A stretch of DNA of 54,647 nucleotides, from positions 1 through 54,647 of the forward strand of contig NZ_JHZK01000026.1 in assembly GCF_000688515.1 (NCBI RefSeq), given 5' to 3'. The DNA comes from Afifella pfennigii DSM 17143. Lineage in GTDB: Bacteria; Pseudomonadota; Alphaproteobacteria; Rhizobiales; Afifellaceae. The notes beneath the pieces were generated by a model, which ran no database searches, was not told the DNA's origin, and was given only the letters and a program-made list of their open reading frames with translations. Below are positions 46,654-54,647 of the stretch, in pieces (position 1 is the stretch's first letter; every line of letters begins with the position of its first letter). The translations under genes and the position numbers were made by a program.

Positions 46654-48864
46654 TCACGCCGCTCTTAGCCTGGCGGCTGCGCGGCGATCAGCGCGCACGC
46701 TCCAGGCAAGAAGGCCGAGCGTCAGTGCCGCGCCAACAGCCGTCGCCACGGGAAGGCCCGGCCACAGGACGACGACGCCGGCGACGCCGGCGAGGAACCT
46801 GAGGGGCCATGGGAGCGGCGCCTCCATATGCCCGTCCATCGCCGCCCCGACCGCGTAGGAGCCGATCACCGCCTGGACGAAAACGAGGAGAACTTCCGGC
46901 GGCGAGCCATAGAGAAAGGGCGTGTAGGCGAACAGGATCGGCACGATATAGAGGCCCTTGGCGAGCTTCCAGGCCGTCAGCCCGGTCGCCATATGCGGCG
47001 TGCGCGCGATCGTCGCCGCGGCGAAGGCGGTGAGGCAGACCGGCGGCGTGACGTTGGAATCCTGCGACAGCCAGAAGATGATCATATGCGCCGACAGGAG
47101 CGCGGCAGTGACCAGGGCCGGATCGAGCGCCTGATCGTGAACGAGCCGCAAGACCTCCATCGGCGTCGCCGCGACGAAAGCGGCCGCCGCTTCCCGCCCC
47201 ATCGGCTCGGCGAGCTTCGATAGCGCGTCGGGATCGGCGAGCATGAAGGGCGCGCGCGCCGCCTCCGGCAAGGTGCCGGTGGCGAGAAGATCGACCAGAA
47301 AGCCGTTCTGGATCATCCCCTGCAGAGCGGGGGCCGACAGCGTGGCAAGCACGATATAGGCGGCTGTCACCGGCAACCCCATGCCGAGCACCAGCGAGGC
47401 GAGGGCGATCAGCACCAGCGCGATGAGAAGATTGCCACCCGCCCATTCGGCGATCATCAAGGAGAAGGTATTGCCGATGCCGGTCATGGCGATGACGTTG
47501 ACGATGAGGCCGACGGCGATGAGCAGCACCGCCGTCATGATCATGTTCTGGGCGCCGAGCGCCAGCGCCTCCAGGATCGCCCGCGGCCCCATCCGGTTCT
47601 TCGTCAGCCAGGAGGAGGCGACGACGGAAAGAATCGCCCAGCCGGCGGCATAGACCGGCGTGAAGCCCTGAATGAGGAGGGTAAGCAGGGTCGCGATGGG
47701 AATGAGAAAGGCCGGCCCGCCGGCCTTTAGCACCTGCCAGGCGCTCTTGCTCTCCTCGTCGACGCCGGTGATGTGATGCTTCTTCGCCTCGATGCGCACG
47801 AAGGAGGCGACGGTGAGGAAATAGGCGAGTGCCGGCAGCGTCGCCACGGCGACGATATCGAGATAGGGGATCTGGGTATTGGAGGCCATGACGAAGGCGC
47901 CCGCCCCCATGATCGGCGGCATCAGCTGCCCGCCGGTGGAGGAGGCCGCCTCCACCCCGGCGGCGAAGCGCGGCGGAAAGCCGGATTTCTTCATCAACGG
48001 GATGGTGATGACGCCGGTGGAGACGGTGTTGGCGACGGCCGAGCCTGAGATCGTGCCCGTTAATCCGGAAGAGAAGACGGCGACGAAGCCCGGCCCACCG
48101 ATGAGCCGGCCGGCGAGAGCGCGGGCGAGATCGATGATGAAGTCGCCCGCCCCCGAGCGCACCAGGAAGGCGCCGAAGAGGATGAACATGAAGACGAAGG
48201 TCGCCGAAATGCGTCCGATCGTGCCGAACATGGCGTCGTCGCCGAAGATGGAGCGAAAGACGACGGTCTCCAGCGACAGTCCGGCGAAGCGGAAGACGCC
48301 CGGTATGTGCGCGCCGAGAAAGGACACATAGGCGAGCGCTAGCAAAATCAGTGCTGGGATGATCGGACCCGTGGTGCGCCGCGTCAGCTCCACGGCGCCG
48401 AAGATGGCGATGGCGGCCGCCGCCCAATGCTCCGGCGAGAGCCGCACGCCCTGCGCGTAGATGGCGTTTTCCGAACCGACGATGAAGATGGTCGCGCCCG
48501 CGATCACCGCCCCGATCGCCGCATCCAGCCAGAGCGGGGCGACGAAGCGGCCGATCTTCAAGGGATAGCGCAGGCAGCAGAGGAAGGCGAAGCCGGCGAA
48601 ATGCAGGCCGACGAGCCAGAGCGTTGCGATGCGCCCGTCGATATTGGCCCAGATATGGAAGGCCGAAATGGCGATGCCGAGCGCTGCGAAGGCGCGGCCG
48701 GGCCAGCCGGCGAGGCTGCGGATATGCGCCTCGCTTTCGCCCTCCACGTCCCGGCCGAGCCCGACGGGGCTCGCCGCCGTCGCCGTGTCGAGGTCGCCCG
48801 GCTCCCGGCCCCTCGCCGCTTCGCCATCGGGGCACGGCTCGCTATTGCGGGTCTCGGCGCTCAT
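46654..48864 (-). CDS. TRAP transporter fused permease (TAXI type, DctQM)
   Basis: The 736-residue integral membrane protein fuses the small and large TRAP permease parts, as usual for TAXI systems. DctM-like motifs include GTISGSAVANTVSTGVITIP near residue 280 and ASSTGGQLMPPIMGAGAFVM. A long charged N-terminal tail (about 45 residues) precedes the first helix. Uptake is driven by an ion gradient. The substrate-binding protein is encoded upstream at 49022-50068. Confidence 0.93.
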   Translation of the reverse strand: MSAETRNSEPCPDGEAARGREPGDLDTATAASPVGLGRDVEGESEAHIRSLAGWPGRAFAALGIAISAFHIWANIDGRIATLWLVGLHFAGFAFLCCLRYPLKIGRFVAPLWLDAAIGAVIAGATIFIVGSENAIYAQGVRLSPEHWAAAAIAIFGAVELTRRTTGPIIPALILLALAYVSFLGAHIPGVFRFAGLSLETVVFRSIFGDDAMFGTIGRISATFVFMFILFGAFLVRSGAGDFIIDLARALAGRLIGGPGFVAVFSSGLTGTISGSAVANTVSTGVITIPLMKKSGFPPRFAAGVEAASSTGGQLMPPIMGAGAFVMASNTQIPYLDIVAVATLPALAYFLTVASFVRIEAKKHHITGVDEESKSAWQVLKAGGPAFLIPIATLLTLLIQGFTPVYAAGWAILSVVASSWLTKNRMGPRAILEALALGAQNMIMTAVLLIAVGLIVNVIAMTGIGNTFSLMIAEWAGGNLLIALVLIALASLVLGMGLPVTAAYIVLATLSAPALQGMIQNGFLVDLLATGTLPEAARAPFMLADPDALSKLAEPMGREAAAAFVAATPMEVLRLVHDQALDPALVTAALLSAHMIIFWLSQDSNVTPPVCLTAFAAATIARTPHMATGLTAWKLAKGLYIVPILFAYTPFLYGSPPEVLLVFVQAVIGSYAVGAAMDGHMEAPLPWPLRFLAGVAGVVVLWPGLPVATAVGAALTLGLLAWSVRADRRAAARLRAA

Positions 48865-48903
48865 CTTCGTGCCGCGTGTGAGCTGACGCGAGATCGCCCG
48901 GCA

Positions 48904-48930
48904 CCCCGGCCGGTGGCGTCACCACCGGGG
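48904..48930 (-). promoter_or_regulatory. Stem-loop between binding-protein and permease genes
   Basis: CCCCGG pairs with CCGGGG and GGTG with CACC around a 4-base loop, with a small internal bulge. It lies in the 157-bp gap between the TAXI binding protein and its permease. Such loops often cap the abundant binding-protein message and lower permease expression. Confidence 0.5.
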
Positions 48931-49021
48931 CCGAGAGGTCGCGCAGGCGCGTTGGCCATGCCCGCAAGCGAGGGCACGGCCACACTCACGATGCCGGGCC
49001 GCGCGAGCGCGCCTTGCCCGG

Positions 49022-50068
49022 CTATTGCATCGACATCTTCAGCCGGTCCGGGATGGTAATGCCCTGCTCTTCGTAGTAGCGGGCCGCCCCCGGATGCAGC
49101 GGCAAGGGCAGGCCGGCGATCGCCGCTTCCAGCTTCATGTTGTTGGTCGCCGGATGGATGCCTTGCAGGAAGGCCAGGTTTTCGTAGATCGTCTTGGTGA
49201 TCTTGTAGATCGTCTCCTCCGGCACGTCATCGCGCACGGCGAGGAAGTTCGGCTGGCCGATCGTGTTGATGTCCTTCTCCTGGCCCGGATAGGTGCCGGC
49301 GGGGATGGTGAAGCGCGTCCACAACTCGCCGAAATCGCCGTTCGCCTGGCTCACCTGCTCGTCGGTGAAATCGAGCACAGTGATCTGATCGCCCATATTG
49401 GCGAAGGCCTGGGTGACGGCGCCCACCGGCGGGCCGGCCGGCGTCGACATCATCACGATCTGGCCGTTCTGCAGCGCCTCCGCGGCCGCGCTGTAGCCGG
49501 AATAGACAAGGTCGAAATCGTTCTCGATATCGTAGCCGAGATTGCCGAGAATGGTGCGGTTGGAGCCGAGCGTGCCGGAATTCTGCGCCCCGAGATTGAC
49601 TGCCTCGCCCTTGGCGTTCTCCACATCGGAGACGTTGCCGCTATCCACCAGATCGTTCATGACCACGAAGTGCTCCACATTCGGCCAAAGCATGGTGATG
49701 GAGCGCAGCCCCTCCTGCGGTCCCTCGCTCTCCAGCGGGCCGGTGCCGTTCTTGGCATAGGCGCCGTAGAGCCCCTGCAGAATGGCGAACTGCACCTCGT
49801 TGTCGCGCAGAAGCTTGATGTTCTCGCCGGAGCCGGCGGAGTTGATCGCCGACATGCCGATCTTGTCCTTCGGCTGCAGCTTCACCTTCACCAAGGTCGC
49901 GAGCGCCACGCCGACCGGATAATAGGTGCCGCCGGTCGAAGCGGTGGCGAGAAGATAATTCTCTTCCTCCTGCGCCCGCGCCTCGCCAGGCGCAAGGAGA
50001 TTGCCGGCCAAAGCGCCGACCGCCGCCAAAGCAACGAAGGAGCGTAGAAATACGCGTTTGGAGAGCAT
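49022..50068 (-). CDS. TAXI-family TRAP transporter substrate-binding protein
   Basis: The 348-residue periplasmic protein has a signal peptide of about 30 residues (ending EARAQ). It shows the TAXI-family opening LLATASTGGTYYPVGVALA and LQGLYGAYAKNGTG. It captures a solute (often a carboxylate or amino acid such as glutamate) for the fused permease. I start at ATG 50068, preceded by GGAGGAAACAGC; the frame is open upstream without a good site. Confidence 0.93.
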   Translation of the reverse strand: MLSKRVFLRSFVALAAVGALAGNLLAPGEARAQEEENYLLATASTGGTYYPVGVALATLVKVKLQPKDKIGMSAINSAGSGENIKLLRDNEVQFAILQGLYGAYAKNGTGPLESEGPQEGLRSITMLWPNVEHFVVMNDLVDSGNVSDVENAKGEAVNLGAQNSGTLGSNRTILGNLGYDIENDFDLVYSGYSAAAEALQNGQIVMMSTPAGPPVGAVTQAFANMGDQITVLDFTDEQVSQANGDFGELWTRFTIPAGTYPGQEKDINTIGQPNFLAVRDDVPEETIYKITKTIYENLAFLQGIHPATNNMKLEAAIAGLPLPLHPGAARYYEEQGITIPDRLKMSMQ

Positions 50069-50259
50069 GCTGTTTCCTCCCGGCTTGAAGCCTTTTTGGT
50101 TCTTCACGAAATGAGAACTTATGGTGCAAGTCTTGGAAAGCAAAGCCTGCTTAAGCGGCATTGTCCTGCCGTCCTCGCCCTGTTTGTGCCGCACGGGCGA
50201 TCTATGTTACCGAGCCTCGAACATCTGAGCGCCCAACACCCGAGCAAGAAGGCCGAGCC

Positions 50260-51543
50260 TTGAGACGCAAGCTTTTTGCCGCCGTCGCAGCATTCTTGTT
50301 GCTCGCGTCGATGAGCCTGGTGGGGACGCCGGCCCTTGCCGCCCAGCCTATCGCCTATAGCGGTCCCTATGTGCTTCTCGACGCCAAGACCGGCGATGTC
50401 TACGCCGATCAGGATGCTTTGCGGCCCTGGTATCCGGCCTCCACCACCAAGCTGATGACCGCCTGGGTGGTCTTCCGGGCGATAGAGGCGGGGGAGCTGA
50501 CGCTGAAATCCCCGGTCATCATGAGCAAGACCGCCTATGGCGAGCCCTATGCCAGCCAGTTCTTCAAGCCCGGCCAGGTGCTGACGGTCGACAACGCGCT
50601 GAAAGTGATGCTGACGCGCTCGGCCAACGACATGGCCACGGCCATCGCCGAATCCGTCGGCGGGGGCTACGACGATTTCGTCCAGCGGATGAATATCGAG
50701 GCGCGCCGCCTGGGTATGAGCCGCACGCGCTTCGTCAACCCGCACGGCCTGCACGATCCGCGCCAGATAACGAGCGCCCGCGACCTTGCCCTTCTGACGC
50801 GGGCGATCATGACGCGATACCCGCGCTACAAGCACTATTTCGGCATTCCGGCGATCCAGGTCTCCGGCGCCACGCGGCGCAACACCAATCTGCTCATCGG
50901 CCGCTACCGCGGCGCCAGCGGCATGAAGACCGGCTATATCTGCGATTCCGGCTGGAACGTCGTCGCCACGGCCCGGCGCGGGGGGCGCGAGCTGATCGCC
51001 GTCGTGCTCGGCGCCAGAAACGCCATCGACCGCGCCGAGCAGGCCGCCATTCTCCTCGATGCGGGCTTTGAGCGCGGCACCGGCCTGTTTGCCGGCACGC
51101 GCGGCGATATCACCCGCATTTCCTCCGGCAGCGGCTATGCCGAGCCGGCGAATATGCGCCCGATCGTGTGCGGCGGCGGCAAGGCGAACAAGCAGGCTTC
51201 GCCGGAAAACCCGATCTACAAGTCGATCAAGGGCGGACCGATCCTCATCGACACCGGCGAGGGCTTCAAACCCTCGCATATCGGCGAGCGGCACGCCGGT
51301 CTGCAGCCGGTCGCGGTCGCCGCCGGCGGCGTGGCGGGCGAGGGAACGAAGGAGCTCGGCCGGCGCGTCGTCATCGCCAATATCGGTGTGTTGCCGCGCC
51401 CGCGTCCCACCGTCATTGAGCCTTTCTCGCCGCGACTGGCGACGGCCTTCGCGCCGCGAGAGGCCGCGCCGGAACCCATCGTCGATCCAGCTAGCCTGTT
51501 GAACGCGCCCTCGCGCCTGCCGCGTCCTCGCCCGCAGCCATAG
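50260..51543 (+). CDS. dacA: D-alanyl-D-alanine carboxypeptidase (DacA/PBP5-like)
   Basis: The 427-residue exported penicillin-binding protein trims the terminal D-Ala of peptidoglycan stem peptides. Active-site motifs are complete: S-T-T-K (in PASTTKLM, near residue 65), S-A-N-D (near 127) and K-T-G (in GMKTGY, near 227). The signal peptide is LRRKLFAAVAAFLLLASMSL. The start is TTG 50260 with AAGAAGG upstream. The C-terminal 150 residues are Pro/Arg/Ala-rich and longer than in PBP5, without an obvious amphipathic anchor. Confidence 0.92.
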   Translation: MRRKLFAAVAAFLLLASMSLVGTPALAAQPIAYSGPYVLLDAKTGDVYADQDALRPWYPASTTKLMTAWVVFRAIEAGELTLKSPVIMSKTAYGEPYASQFFKPGQVLTVDNALKVMLTRSANDMATAIAESVGGGYDDFVQRMNIEARRLGMSRTRFVNPHGLHDPRQITSARDLALLTRAIMTRYPRYKHYFGIPAIQVSGATRRNTNLLIGRYRGASGMKTGYICDSGWNVVATARRGGRELIAVVLGARNAIDRAEQAAILLDAGFERGTGLFAGTRGDITRISSGSGYAEPANMRPIVCGGGKANKQASPENPIYKSIKGGPILIDTGEGFKPSHIGERHAGLQPVAVAAGGVAGEGTKELGRRVVIANIGVLPRPRPTVIEPFSPRLATAFAPREAAPEPIVDPASLLNAPSRLPRPRPQP

Positions 51544-51623
51544 GGGCCCGTAGCCATAGGGGTCGCCCGTGGGGCGCAAATGGCCGGCGAGTTCACGGCG
51601 GGCCATCGCACGGCGCGGCCCTC

Positions 51624-51929
51624 TCAGCCGGGTCGTCCGCCACCCTTCCTGATCTCGTAACGCACGAAGCCCTCCTCCTCGCTCTGGGCGATGAGGCTAT
51701 GCCCGTGTTCGTTGCAAAAATGCGGAATGTCGATGCGCGCCATCGGGTCGCTCGCCAACACCGCCACGAGGGTGCCTTGCGGCAGGGGCGCCATGCGCTT
51801 TTGCGTCTTCAAGACGGGAAGAGGGCATTTCAGCCCGCGCACATCGACGATCAGCCAGTCCTGCGGCGATGGCATGCGCTCTTCAGACACCTTTTCTGCG
51901 CCGGGCAACGGCGGCGTAATGGCTTCCAC
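51624..51929 (-). CDS. TusA-family sulfur-carrier-like protein
   Basis: The 101-residue protein carries the TusA/SirA motif CPLPVLKTQKRM with the reactive Cys (near residue 34 of the chosen frame), followed by the usual beta-strand TLVAVLASDPMARIDIPHF. It probably accepts persulfide sulfur for tRNA thiolation or molybdopterin-linked chemistry. The first 25 residues are an extra N-terminal tail. I chose GTG 51929, preceded by AGGAGAAGG; a TTG at 51953 is in frame but precedes that site. Confidence 0.85.
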   Translation of the reverse strand: MEAITPPLPGAEKVSEERMPSPQDWLIVDVRGLKCPLPVLKTQKRMAPLPQGTLVAVLASDPMARIDIPHFCNEHGHSLIAQSEEEGFVRYEIRKGGGRPG

Positions 51930-52004
51930 TTTGCCTTCTCCTATGCGAGACAAAAGGCAAGAAGCAAGATGGTCGTGGCCTGCGAAGGGCTACGGGGGAG
52001 ACGC

Positions 52005-53804
52005 ATGGGGATTTTCGAAAGGATCGCCAGCGAAGCCGCCTATCTACGCGGCGCGCTTCGCACTCTGAAGAAGGTGACGGCGGCAGCCAAGAACAAGAAC
52101 CGCACCTTTCCTGACATTGCCGACGAGCTGGCCGAGCGCTTTGGGGACCGGCCGGCCCTCATCTCCGAACAGGAGCGCTGGACCTACCGCGAGTACAACG
52201 AGCGGGCGAACCAATATGCCCGCTGGGCGCTCGCCAATGGCGTCAAGAAGGGCGATTGCGTCGCCCTGATGATGCCCAACCGTCCTGATTACATGGCGGC
52301 CTGGCTCGGCATCGCCCGCGCCGGCGGCGTCACAGCCTGCCTCAACACCAATCTGCGCGGCGCCGTGCTCGCCAATTGCGTCAACATCGTGGAGCCCAAG
52401 CACGTCATCGTCGACGCCGCGCTCGCCGACGCCTTCCATACGGCCGAGCGGCACCTCAACCCCGGTCCGCAAAACTGGGCCTTCGACGGCGCGGTGGAGA
52501 ACTGGCAGCGCCTGGACACGGCGCTGGCGACGATGGATGGCGGCAACCTCGCCGACAGCGAGAAGCCGAGCCTCACCACCGCCGACCGCTGCCTGTTCAT
52601 TTACACCTCCGGCACGACCGGCATGCCCAAGGCGGCGAACATCAACCATTACCGCGTGCTCGCCATCTCGCTCGGCTTTCACGGCGCCATGAACATGACG
52701 CCTGAGGACCGCATCTATGTGTGCCTGCCGCTCTATCACACGACCGGCTCTTGCGTGGCCTCGGCGGCGGCGCTGACGGCTGGCGCCAGCGTCGTCATCC
52801 GCGAGAAGTTCTCCGCCAGCCAGTTCTGGGACGACGTCGTCGATTTCGAATGCACCATCTTCCAGTATATCGGCGAGCTCTGCCGCTATCTCGTCAACAG
52901 CCCGACGCATCCCAAGGAGACGCGCCATAAGCTGCGGCTGGCCTGCGGCAACGGCCTGCGCCCCGATATCTGGGAGGATTTCAGGACCCGCTTCCGTATC
53001 CCCAAGATCCTGGAATGGTACGCCTCCACGGAGGGCAACGCCGTCTTCTTCAATTTCGACGGCAAGGTCGGCTCCGTCGGACGCATCCCCAAATGGGCCG
53101 AGCGGCGCTTCGTCACCGAGGTGGTGCGCTTCGACTACGAGCACGAGGAGCCGATGCGCGGCCCGGACGGCTACGCCATCAAATGCGGGCCGGGCGAGGT
53201 CGGCGAGGTGATCTCGCGCATCCTCGACGATCCGAACCGGCCGAGCCAACGCTTCGAGGGCTATGCCGATCCGGTGGCGACGGAAAAGAAGATTTTGCGC
53301 GACGTCTTCGAGAAGGACGATATGTGGTTCCGCACCGGCGACCTGATGAAGAAGGACGCGCACGGCTATTTCTATTTCATCGACCGCATCGGCGACACTT
53401 ACCGTTGGAAAGGCGAGAACGTCGCCACCTCTGAGGTCTCCGAGGCGCTCACCGTCTATCCCGGCGTCAAGGAGGCGAACGTCTTCGGCGTCGCCATCCC
53501 CGGCACGGAAGGGCGCGCCGGCATGGTGGCGCTGGTGGTGGAGGACGATTTCGATCTCGCCGGCTTCCACAACCATGTCAGCCGGCAATTGCCGCGCTAT
53601 GCCCGGCCGATCTTCCTGCGCGTGCAGCAGGCGCTTGACATCACCGGCACCTTCAAGCAGCGCAAGGTGGATCTGGTGCGCGAGGGCTTCGATCCGGATC
53701 AGATCCACGATCCGCTCTACGTCCTGCATCCCGACAAGGAAGCCTATGTGCCGCTCGACCAAGGCCTCTACGAGGCGATTGTCAGCGGTCAGATGCGTTT
53801 CTGA
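52005..53804 (+). CDS. Long-chain acyl-CoA synthetase, FATP-like
   Basis: The 599-residue adenylate-forming enzyme activates fatty acids to acyl-CoA. The AMP-binding motif FIYTSGTTGMPKAAN lies near residue 200. The downstream signature WYASTEGN near residue 341, and the MWFRTGDLMKKDAHGYFYF motif, resemble eukaryotic-type FATP/very-long-chain synthetases more than FadD. ATG 52005 follows GGGGGAG. It lies 15 bp before the DUF924 gene and is probably cotranscribed with it. Confidence 0.9.
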   Translation: MGIFERIASEAAYLRGALRTLKKVTAAAKNKNRTFPDIADELAERFGDRPALISEQERWTYREYNERANQYARWALANGVKKGDCVALMMPNRPDYMAAWLGIARAGGVTACLNTNLRGAVLANCVNIVEPKHVIVDAALADAFHTAERHLNPGPQNWAFDGAVENWQRLDTALATMDGGNLADSEKPSLTTADRCLFIYTSGTTGMPKAANINHYRVLAISLGFHGAMNMTPEDRIYVCLPLYHTTGSCVASAAALTAGASVVIREKFSASQFWDDVVDFECTIFQYIGELCRYLVNSPTHPKETRHKLRLACGNGLRPDIWEDFRTRFRIPKILEWYASTEGNAVFFNFDGKVGSVGRIPKWAERRFVTEVVRFDYEHEEPMRGPDGYAIKCGPGEVGEVISRILDDPNRPSQRFEGYADPVATEKKILRDVFEKDDMWFRTGDLMKKDAHGYFYFIDRIGDTYRWKGENVATSEVSEALTVYPGVKEANVFGVAIPGTEGRAGMVALVVEDDFDLAGFHNHVSRQLPRYARPIFLRVQQALDITGTFKQRKVDLVREGFDPDQIHDPLYVLHPDKEAYVPLDQGLYEAIVSGQMRF

Positions 53805-53819
53805 GCTTGTGAGAGACCG

Positions 53820-54392
53820 TTGACCGACACCAACGCAACGCCGGCTTCGTCGACCGGCCCCGCCGATATTCTCGCCTTCTGGCTTGAGGCGGGACCGGAA
53901 AAATGGTTCGCTGCAGATTCCAGCTTCGACGCAAGGATAGGCGAGCGCTTCGCCGACCTGCACAAGGCGGCCGCCGCCGGCGAGCTCGACCATTGGGCCG
54001 ACACCCCGGAGGGAGCGCTGGCGCTTGTCCTCGTTCTCGACCAGTTTTCCCGCAATCTTCATCGCGGCACACCGGAGGCTTTCGCCGAGGATGGCAAGGC
54101 GCTTCTTCTCGCCGAGGCGGCGCTGGCACGCGGCCATGACGCAAGGGTCGATCCTCAGCTGAGGAAATTCTTCGCCATGCCCTTCATGCACGCCGAAAGC
54201 CTTGCCGCGCAGGATCGCTGCGTCGCGCTCGCCCACGCGCTCGGCGATGGCGACGCGACACTGCCCTACGCCCTCGACCACCGCGACATCATCCGCCGCT
54301 TCGCCCGCTTCCCGCATCGCAACGCCATCCTCGGCCGCGTCTCCAGCGCCGCCGAAAAGCGCTATCTCGACGGCGGCGGATTTTCCGGCTGA
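53820..54392 (+). CDS. DUF924-family protein
   Basis: The 190-residue helical protein begins ILAFWLEAGPEKWFAADSSFD and contains LVLDQFSRNLHRGTPEAF and FFAMPFMHAESL, the family marks. DUF924 proteins have a TPR-like helical fold and no proven function. The start is TTG 53820 with GAGAGA nearby. It follows the acyl-CoA synthetase closely. The C terminus is complete. Confidence 0.88.
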   Translation: MTDTNATPASSTGPADILAFWLEAGPEKWFAADSSFDARIGERFADLHKAAAAGELDHWADTPEGALALVLVLDQFSRNLHRGTPEAFAEDGKALLLAEAALARGHDARVDPQLRKFFAMPFMHAESLAAQDRCVALAHALGDGDATLPYALDHRDIIRRFARFPHRNAILGRVSSAAEKRYLDGGGFSG

Positions 54393-54448
54393 GGGCCGGG
54401 CAATGCTTGCGCCGACCTTGACGACCTGCCTCGCAGCGGGGCCGAGGC

Positions 54449-54466
54449 GGTCATGGCCGGGTCAGG
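54449..54466. repeat. Dispersed palindrome fragment at the IS junction (right)
   Basis: GGTCATGGCCGGGTCAGG abuts the right IS copy and matches the flank of the left copy (318-345) and one arm of the palindrome at 10050-10070. It suggests that both insertions struck the same type of repeat. Confidence 0.5.
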
Positions 54467-54502
54467 CCCACGGCTGTCCGGTTTAATTTTGTGGACTGAG
54501 CG

Positions 54503-54570
54503 CACGGTGTTGATTCTACTCGTGTTCAGACGTTTGGCGCGTCTTCCGGACACGAGGGAGCAACACCGTG
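54503..54570 (+). promoter_or_regulatory. Stem-loop sequestering the transposase start (right copy)
   Basis: CACGGTGTTG (54503-54512) pairs with CAACACCGTG (54561-54570), CTCGTGT (54519-54525) with ACACGAG (54550-54556), and AGACG (54528-54532) with CGTCT (54540-54544). The ribosome site and the GTG start are in the 3' arm. It is identical to the left copy at 214-281. Confidence 0.6.
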
Positions 54571-54647
54571 CGGCACCACAATAGCGTTTTCCACGACGTC
54601 TTGAAGCATGTTCCCTGGGGCGTGTTCGAACGGCTTGTGGACAAGCA
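54568..54647 (+). CDS. IS4-family-like transposase, N-terminal fragment (right copy)
   Basis: These are the first 26 codons, starting GTG 54568, of the same transposase as at 1-216, cut by the window edge. Translation opens MRHHNSVFHDVLKHVPWG. The rest lies outside the window. Confidence 0.8.
   Translation, partial: MRHHNSVFHDVLKHVPWGVFERLVDK

Larger units (their letters stand above)
54467..54647 (+). mobile_element. IS4-family-like insertion sequence, partial (right copy)
   Basis: This is the 5' end of a second copy, running off the right edge. All 181 bases match the reverse complement of 137-317. With the left copy it forms a pair of inverted, outward-reading elements about 54 kb apart. 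Confidence 0.85.

Overview
The window is chromosomal DNA from a high-GC alphaproteobacterium, most likely Hyphomicrobiales (Rhizobiales). The evidence is gene content: an FzlA-type cell-division GST, an NDUFA9-like Rossmann protein beside uppP, a Ku/LigD pair, a dnaA-dnaN-recF-gyrB block near rpsT, and Rhizobiales-style dispersed palindromes. I cannot name the genus. Each end lies inside a copy of the same IS4-family-like element. The two copies are identical over the 181 bases available, inverted relative to each other, and read outward, so the window edges are probably contig breaks in a repeat.

Left accessory part (about 0.6-9 kb). This is a nitrogen-oxide / low-oxygen locus: a Tat-exported metallo-beta-lactamase-fold protein, nnrS and a DUF2249 protein on the minus strand, divergent from nirK-nirV (copper nitrite reductase, with all copper ligands recognisable). 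Two NnrR-like dyads each sit about 75 bp from the start they face. Next come a ZIP metal transporter behind a perfect 10+10 inverted repeat and, on the minus strand, a small operon of a 65-residue peptide with a Cys-rich C terminus, a radical SAM/SPASM enzyme with a PqqD-like N terminus, and a macrodomain protein. The peptide gene has a perfect FNR-type box upstream. I read this as a candidate oxygen-regulated RiPP pathway, the best candidate here for an undescribed system.

Middle part (9-28 kb): 3-hydroxybutyrate dehydrogenase; the Ku-LigD end-joining pair; an amino-sugar kinase overlapping nagA; a nucleoside-sugar-type epimerase; queG overlapping fzlA; uppP; an NDUFA9-like protein; a cysQ / two-RNA-methyltransferase operon with ATGA overlaps; and a form II (AYRGAGR) CO-dehydrogenase-like coxG-S-L-M operon whose CoxG carries a membrane anchor.

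Core part (28-40 kb): rpsT, a rhodanese, dnaA, dnaN, recF, gyrB, and convergent pyruvate carboxylase. About 900 bp between rpsT and the rhodanese lacks a convincing gene. I saw no canonical DnaA-box cluster, so I do not claim an origin here.

Right part (40-54.6 kb): a glycine-zipper lipoprotein, treY-treZ (trehalose from alpha-glucans), an M20 amidohydrolase beside a TAXI-TRAP transporter, a penicillin-binding D-Ala-D-Ala carboxypeptidase, a TusA-like protein, a FATP-type acyl-CoA synthetase, a DUF924 protein, and the second IS copy.
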